Origin: Chitinolyticbacter albus
GTDB lineage: Bacteria > Pseudomonadota > Gammaproteobacteria > Burkholderiales > Chitinibacteraceae
Direction of reading: 5' to 3'
Assembly: GCF_024437655.1 (NCBI RefSeq)
Contig: NZ_JANBVF010000001.1
Span: forward strand, 264,341 to 328,340
Length of the DNA: 64,000 nucleotides
The position numbers and the translations under genes are program-made. Each line of letters starts with the position of its first letter. Positions within the stretch are counted from its first letter, which is position 1. Shown here one piece after another: positions 59,950-64,000 of the stretch. The notes below the pieces were generated by a model, which saw nothing but the letters and a program-made list of their open reading frames with translations, was not told where the DNA came from and did not search any database.

Positions 59950-60689
59950 AAGGGCAACCATGAAGCGACGAAATCCAGTTGGGCATGCGCGGTCAAGTCG
60001 ATCGACAGCGGTGTCACCGAAACATAACCGGCGGCCACGGCGTGAAAATCCGTGCCCTCTCCGGCATCGGCTGCGGCCCCGACCGGGCCTATCCACCAGA
60101 TCGGCTCGCCACGCGGATTTTCATCCTTGATCACCGGTGCGGATTTATGGCGCCGCCCCAGTCGAGTGGTCTTGATGCCCTTGAGCTCGGCGTAGGGAAG
60201 ATCCGGCACATTGACGTTTAGCAGCACCGCGCCGCGAAACGGTTCACGCGCTGCGCGTTGGATCAGCTCGGCGGCGACGCGGGCGGCGGTCTCGAAATGT
60301 TGCGGGTTGCGCGAGGCGAGCGATACGGCAATGGCCGGCACACCCAAGAGATAACCCTCGGTGGCGGCGGCCACCGTTCCGGAATAAATGGTGTCGTCGC
60401 CCATGTTGGCGCCATGGTTGACGCCGGAGACCACCATATCGGGCGGCTCGGGCAAAAAGCCGGTGGCCGCGAGGTGGACGCAATCGGTGGGCGTGCCGTT
60501 CACATAGTAAAACCCGGACGGCGCGCGCCGCACCGACAACGGTCGATCGAGCGTCAACGAATTGCTGGCACCACTACGGTCGCGCTCGGGCGCACACACG
60601 GTCACCTCGTGCTCGCTGGCCAGCGCGCCGGCCAGCGCGGCAATGCCGGTGGCAAAGTAGCCGTCGTCATTCGAAATCAGGATGCGCAT
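59946..60689 (-). CDS. surE: 5'/3'-nucleotidase SurE
   Basis: SurE is a metal-dependent nucleotidase important for stress survival. The 247-residue protein begins [16 protein letters not shown] with the metal-binding Asp pair, contains [11 protein letters not shown] and the [19 protein letters not shown] motif. It is the first gene of the surE-pcm pair. Confidence 0.96.
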   Translation of the reverse strand: MRILISNDDGYFATGIAALAGALASEHEVTVCAPERDRSGASNSLTLDRPLSVRRAPSGFYYVNGTPTDCVHLAATGFLPEPPDMVVSGVNHGANMGDDTIYSGTVAAATEGYLLGVPAIAVSLASRNPQHFETAARVAAELIQRAAREPFRGAVLLNVNVPDLPYAELKGIKTTRLGRRHKSAPVIKDENPRGEPIWWIGPVGAAADAGEGTDFHAVAAGYVSVTPLSIDLTAHAQLDFVASWLPL

Positions 60690-60768
60690 AGGGTCCCCCG
60701 TCCGCGCCTATTCTAGCGACCCTCCTGAGGCCCGCAAAATCGGGTTTAACCCGGCGTCGCCTTCATGC

Positions 60769-61650
60769 TCAGTGCCGCCGTGCGGCGAGGCTGGACAGCA
60801 GGCCGCAAGCGACGATGGCAAGCATGCCCGTATAGCCGCTGGCGGGCAGCGTGTCGCCCCAGATCAATACGCCAAACAGGGTGGAGAACACCACGGTCAG
60901 ATAAGCCAGGCTCGCCACCACCAGCGACTTGCCCTTGCGATACGATCGCGTCATCGCCAGTTGCGCACAAGTGGCAGCGACGCCCATGCCCAGCACGATA
61001 CCCGCGTTATCCAGCGTGATCGGCGTCAAGGGCGCCGACTGCAGCAACATTAGTCCGCCCGCGCCCAGTGACGAGACCAGCGAGAAATAGAACACGGTGC
61101 GCCATTCGGGCTCGCCCAGCCGGCCCAGCTCGTGCACATTCATATAGGCGATGCTCGCCAAGAGGCCCGAACCCAGGCCGATCAGGCCGGGCAGCCACAT
61201 CGCGGCATCGAAGGTCGGCCGCAGCAGCAGCGCCACCCCGACAAAGCCGACCACAATCGCAAGGAATTGCGCCAGGCTCGGTCGCATGCGCAAGTAGACG
61301 GCGTTCACCACCATCAGCCACAGCGGCGAGGTGTAGTTGAGCGTCACAGCGCTCGATAGCGGCAGATGCGCGATCGCATAGAAATAAAGCATCAGCGAGA
61401 TAAAACCCGAGATGCTGCGCGACAGGTGCACCCGCAATGCCGGCCAGCCCACGCGTAAAGGGCGGCGCGCTGGCACCGCGATCAGGAGGATGCCAAGAAG
61501 GCCGGCCAGACAGCGGTAGAACACCAGCTCCGCCGTGGTGAACTGCGCGCTGCCGAGCTTGACGAACACGCCCATCACGGCGAAACACAGGCTGGCCACC
61601 GCCATCCAGAATGGTCCGGACTGCAGCAGCCGCTGCCATGACATCCTCAT
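60769..61650 (-). CDS. DMT/EamA family transporter
   Basis: The 293-residue protein has ten membrane helices in two EamA halves (ASLCFAVMGVFVKLG and a second repeat near the middle), the drug/metabolite transporter fold. The substrate is unknown. ATG 61650 is preferred by its ribosome-binding site; ATG 61644 is possible. Confidence 0.85.
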   Translation of the reverse strand: MRMSWQRLLQSGPFWMAVASLCFAVMGVFVKLGSAQFTTAELVFYRCLAGLLGILLIAVPARRPLRVGWPALRVHLSRSISGFISLMLYFYAIAHLPLSSAVTLNYTSPLWLMVVNAVYLRMRPSLAQFLAIVVGFVGVALLLRPTFDAAMWLPGLIGLGSGLLASIAYMNVHELGRLGEPEWRTVFYFSLVSSLGAGGLMLLQSAPLTPITLDNAGIVLGMGVAATCAQLAMTRSYRKGKSLVVASLAYLTVVFSTLFGVLIWGDTLPASGYTGMLAIVACGLLSSLAARRH

Positions 61651-61670
61651 TTCCCCAACCCTGCAAATGA

Positions 61671-61697
61671 ACAAAGGCAGCTTGTCGCTGCCTTTGT
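61671..61697 (-). terminator. terminator after the small charged protein gene
   Basis: ACAAAGGCAGC and GCTGCCTTTGT form an 11-bp stem with a 5-nt loop between the small gene and the DMT gene on the minus strand. Confidence 0.7.
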
Positions 61698-61738
61698 CGT
61701 GATCTCACGCGATGGTCCAAGCCTTGTGGGCTTCCCGA

Positions 61739-61924
61739 TCAGAACACGTCCTGTTCGGCACGCTTGCGTTCTTCCAGCATGGTTTCGAGCTCGCGACGAC
61801 GATGGACCGCGGCCTGATTGGCCTTGGCGATCGCTTCGCGCGTGGGGCCGCGAGGCTTGCTCACTGCCTGGGTTTCCTGGAGTTCGGTCAACGCCTCTTG
61901 TACCGCACGACTTGCTTCACTCAT
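61739..61924 (-). CDS. small charged helical protein, unknown
   Basis: The 61-residue protein is predicted to be almost all helix, with charged heptad-like stretches (REAIAKANQAAVHRRRELET, MLEERKRAEQDVF). Start ATG 61924 has GGGAG. It lies 113 bp after the Rieske oxygenase gene on the same strand and may be cotranscribed with it. I do not recognise it. Confidence 0.6.
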   Translation of the reverse strand: MSEASRAVQEALTELQETQAVSKPRGPTREAIAKANQAAVHRRRELETMLEERKRAEQDVF

Positions 61925-62037
61925 CGCAGCTCCCCCTGTTTTGGTGACCCCCCAGTATGCGCTTCTCGCCGGCACTTGTCCGCTTGCCATGCATAACTGG
62001 GGGTCACATCGACCGTCAGGCCAATCCCGTGGGCAGC

Positions 62038-63153
62038 CTAGCCGCCGATGGCGTCGCCCAGCTCGCGCCGCAGGAACTGATGGAAATGGCGCATGCCGTC
62101 CTCCATCGGGCTCTGGTACGGCCCCACCTCGTTGCGCCCTGCCAGATACAGCGCTTGGCGGCCGGCTTCCATGCGATCGATGATCTCCTGATCCTCGACC
62201 GCCGTTTCGGCATACGCCGCCTGCTCGGCCGCGAGAAACTCCGGCTCGAAATAGGCGATGTCCTCGGGGTAGTAGAACTCGACCACATTCTTGTAGCTGC
62301 GCGGGCCGGTCGGCACGATGGTCGAGATCACCAGCGTATGCGGGTACCACTCAATCATCACATTGGGGTAGTAGGTCAGCCAGATCGCGCCATGGCGCGG
62401 CAGCTTGTCGCCATAGTAGCGATGCACCTGCTTGTGCCACTCCGCATAGACCTTGGAACCGGGCTTGGCAAGCGCGTTGTGCACGCCCACCGTCTGCACC
62501 GAATACCAATCACCGAACTCCCAGCGCAGGTCGTCGCAACTGACGAACTGGCCCAGCCCCGGATGGAAGGGCTCGACGTGGTAGTCCTCGAGGTAGACCT
62601 CGATAAAGGTCTTCCAGTTACCCTGGTATTCATCGACCTGCACGCTATGGAACACGTAGTTCGAGAAATCGAGATCGCGGGCCACGCCCAGATCCTTGAG
62701 ATCGGCCTCGATGTCGTGACCATTTTTCTCGAACAGCAAGCCGTTCCAGTTCACGAGTTCGGTCTGCGGCAGATGCAGGCAAGGGTTGCCCGGGAAATGT
62801 GGCGCGCCCAGCAATTGCCCCTCGCCGTCATAGGTCCAGCGGTGCAAGGGGCAGACCGTATGCGTGCCGTTGCCGCGTCCGCTCAGCATCGTGGCCTGAC
62901 GGTGACGGCAGATATTGGAGATCAGTCTGACGCCGTTGTCGTTTCGCTTGAGGTAACGGGCGCCATTGCTCATTTCCAGCACGTGATAGTCGCCCGCCTG
63001 GGGCACCATCAATTCGTGGCCCACATATTTGGGACCATGCTCGAACAGGCGTTCGAGCTCCAGCTGGTAGAGTCGCTCATCGAAATATGCCGACACCGGC
63101 AATTGGGTCGACAGATCCAGCTGCAGTGCTGCAGCCGTAGCCAGATTGCTCAT
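62038..63153 (-). CDS. Rieske-type ring-hydroxylating oxygenase alpha subunit
   Basis: The 371-residue protein has a Rieske [2Fe-2S] site (C82-x-H84 and C101-x2-H104) and a mononuclear iron site (H192, H197). The bridging residue is Glu189 three residues before H192 instead of the usual Asp, as in choline/carnitine-type (CntA-like) monooxygenases. No reductase partner or beta subunit is nearby. The substrate is unknown; a quaternary amine is possible. ATG 63153 fits the family N-terminus. Confidence 0.88.
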   Translation of the reverse strand: MSNLATAAALQLDLSTQLPVSAYFDERLYQLELERLFEHGPKYVGHELMVPQAGDYHVLEMSNGARYLKRNDNGVRLISNICRHRQATMLSGRGNGTHTVCPLHRWTYDGEGQLLGAPHFPGNPCLHLPQTELVNWNGLLFEKNGHDIEADLKDLGVARDLDFSNYVFHSVQVDEYQGNWKTFIEVYLEDYHVEPFHPGLGQFVSCDDLRWEFGDWYSVQTVGVHNALAKPGSKVYAEWHKQVHRYYGDKLPRHGAIWLTYYPNVMIEWYPHTLVISTIVPTGPRSYKNVVEFYYPEDIAYFEPEFLAAEQAAYAETAVEDQEIIDRMEAGRQALYLAGRNEVGPYQSPMEDGMRHFHQFLRRELGDAIGG

Positions 63154-63408
63154 CGCAAACCCCCTGGGCCAGAAGGTCTTGCCACTTTGTGTCCTCGGAC
63201 AGATGGGTGGGCAAGCCATCAATGGAAATGCTGGATGCCATAAGTCATCCAGCCCGAAAAGCGTGTCATTTTGCCCCAGCCGACAATGCGCGGACAAGCC
63301 CGGATCGGGAAAAATGAAATGAATCAGTCACTCATCGTTCAGGAAAACGGCAAATCCCTTTTCACCCCCCATGGCTTACGCGTCATTGCACAGCCCAATC
63401 ATGCTCTG

Positions 63409-63897
63409 TCACGACCTGGGTACCCGCCAGTACTGCCACCACGATCGTGGCGCGCCACTCAACAGCTCGCAGGCCGTCGACTCCGAAATCCGCAGCCAAT
63501 AGTGCTGCGCCAGAGATGCCGCCGCCTGCGCGAGTTGCCGCTGCGACGCCGCCGGTGAGGCGTGTCGCAGCGTCACGCGGTAGGCCATGACCTCGGACCA
63601 CATGCGGTAGGGACGAAGTAGCAGATAAAGCGGTGCCTGCAACACCAGGCCGAACCCCGCCAACGCCACGAGCCACCCACGCCAAGGCGCCAGCACCGGC
63701 AGCGCTGCCAGAAGTCCGGCCAGCACGATTGCGGGCGTGGCCAGCCACCACCATTGCCGTACATGTTCCAGTTCGTGCTCGAGCAAGGCGGTCCGGTCGC
63801 GCTGGGACGGCCGGATCAGCACCAGCGGGCCAAACGCACGCCCGCCCATCCAGTTCGAGAGCAAGAGATTGGTATGGATGACGAGGGCAGGAATCAT
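63409..63897 (-). CDS. small membrane protein with HExxH motif
   Basis: The 162-residue product has HELEH (41-45), two hydrophobic segments (about 52-72 and 76-96) and a downstream SEVMAYR with Glu102, which could be the third zinc ligand as in M48/M56-like peptidases. It is much shorter than known membrane zincins, so it may be a minimal peptidase or inactive relative. The ATG is 63897; its upstream region has only a weak ribosome-binding site. Confidence 0.65.
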   Translation of the reverse strand: MIPALVIHTNLLLSNWMGGRAFGPLVLIRPSQRDRTALLEHELEHVRQWWWLATPAIVLAGLLAALPVLAPWRGWLVALAGFGLVLQAPLYLLLRPYRMWSEVMAYRVTLRHASPAASQRQLAQAAASLAQHYWLRISESTACELLSGAPRSWWQYWRVPRS

Positions 63898-63929
63898 AGT
63901 TCTGCCAGATGAAGCATGTGCGAAAAACA

Positions 63930-63954
63930 AAACCCCCTGCGAGGCAGGGGGTTT
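63930..63954. terminator. strong hairpin, likely terminator
   Basis: AAACCCCCTGC and GCAGGGGGTTT form an 11-bp stem with a GAG loop, with A and T runs on both sides. It may end a gene right of the window. Confidence 0.75.
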
Positions 63955-63960
63955 GATGTT

Positions 63961-63992
63961 GCCGGCTTGCCGGGGCTCCCCGGCAAGCCGGC
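63961..63992. repeat. 15-bp perfect inverted repeat with 2-nt spacer
   Basis: GCCGGCTTGCCGGGG (63961-63975) and CCCCGGCAAGCCGGC (63978-63992) are exact reverse complements. No T run follows, so a simple terminator is less likely. It sits 6 bp after another hairpin, near the window edge. Confidence 0.7.
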
Positions 63993-64000
63993 CGCGTTAC

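Overview
The window is a G+C-rich chromosomal segment that reads as a betaproteobacterium, most likely in the order Neisseriales (Chitinibacter/Chromobacterium-like). The reasons are a Neisseria-style FbpABC ferric-iron importer, two Neisseria-type 16-strand porins, contiguous trpE-G-D-C, a PhaM-like granule protein, ratA-rnfH, and the surE-pcm-nlpD-rpoS block. The family-level assignment is inference. I see no rRNA, tRNA, CRISPR array, insertion sequence or prophage.

Layout. 0.1-3.7 kb: two tandem pirins and exonuclease I. 3.7-10.2 kb: a ferric-iron ABC importer whose fbpA is separated from fbpBC by a three-gene DUF2157/DUF4401/GDYXXLXY membrane operon; Fur-box-like sites lie before both fbpA and fbpB. 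10.6-13.0 kb: rdgC, a Xre-RES toxin-antitoxin pair and a DUF2214 membrane protein. 13.0-19.1 kb: an AT-rich gap followed by homospermidine synthase, a large acyl-AMP ligase/ACP/thioester reductase, an SMR transporter and a DUF2147 protein. This is the most promising undescribed locus, possibly making a polyamine-linked lipid. 19.2-24.1 kb: a four-gene tripartite ABC exporter with its TetR repressor and two matching operators. 24.3-28.6 kb: a cytochrome bd operon (GbsR/MarR regulator, cydP, cydA, cydB, cydX, flavin reductase) behind a perfect FNR-type box. 28.8-36.1 kb: LysE exporter, tag, a chemoreceptor, a Gfo/Idh oxidoreductase, a repetitive small lipoprotein, a SAH/MTA-deaminase-like amidohydrolase, ubiG and gph.

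36.3-44.2 kb: malic enzyme, PhaM-like protein, MltA, then trpEGDC preceded by an 18-residue leader peptide with four Trp codons (attenuation candidate). 44.4-51 kb: porin, dnaB, ratA-rnfH, a cupin translationally coupled to ubiB, and an NlpC/P60 hydrolase. 51-56 kb: the arginine succinyltransferase operon astA-astD-astB-astE (no astC here). 56-60.7 kb: second porin, rpoS, nlpD, pcm, surE. 60.8-64 kb: a DMT permease, a small charged protein, a Rieske oxygenase with a Glu at the bridging position, and a small membrane protein with an HExxH motif.

The genes are mostly housekeeping and respiratory. Regulation visible in the DNA links iron (Fur), oxygen (FNR), tryptophan (leader peptide) and a ligand-sensing TetR to their operons. 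Start codons were chosen from ribosome-binding sites, stop/start overlaps and family lengths.
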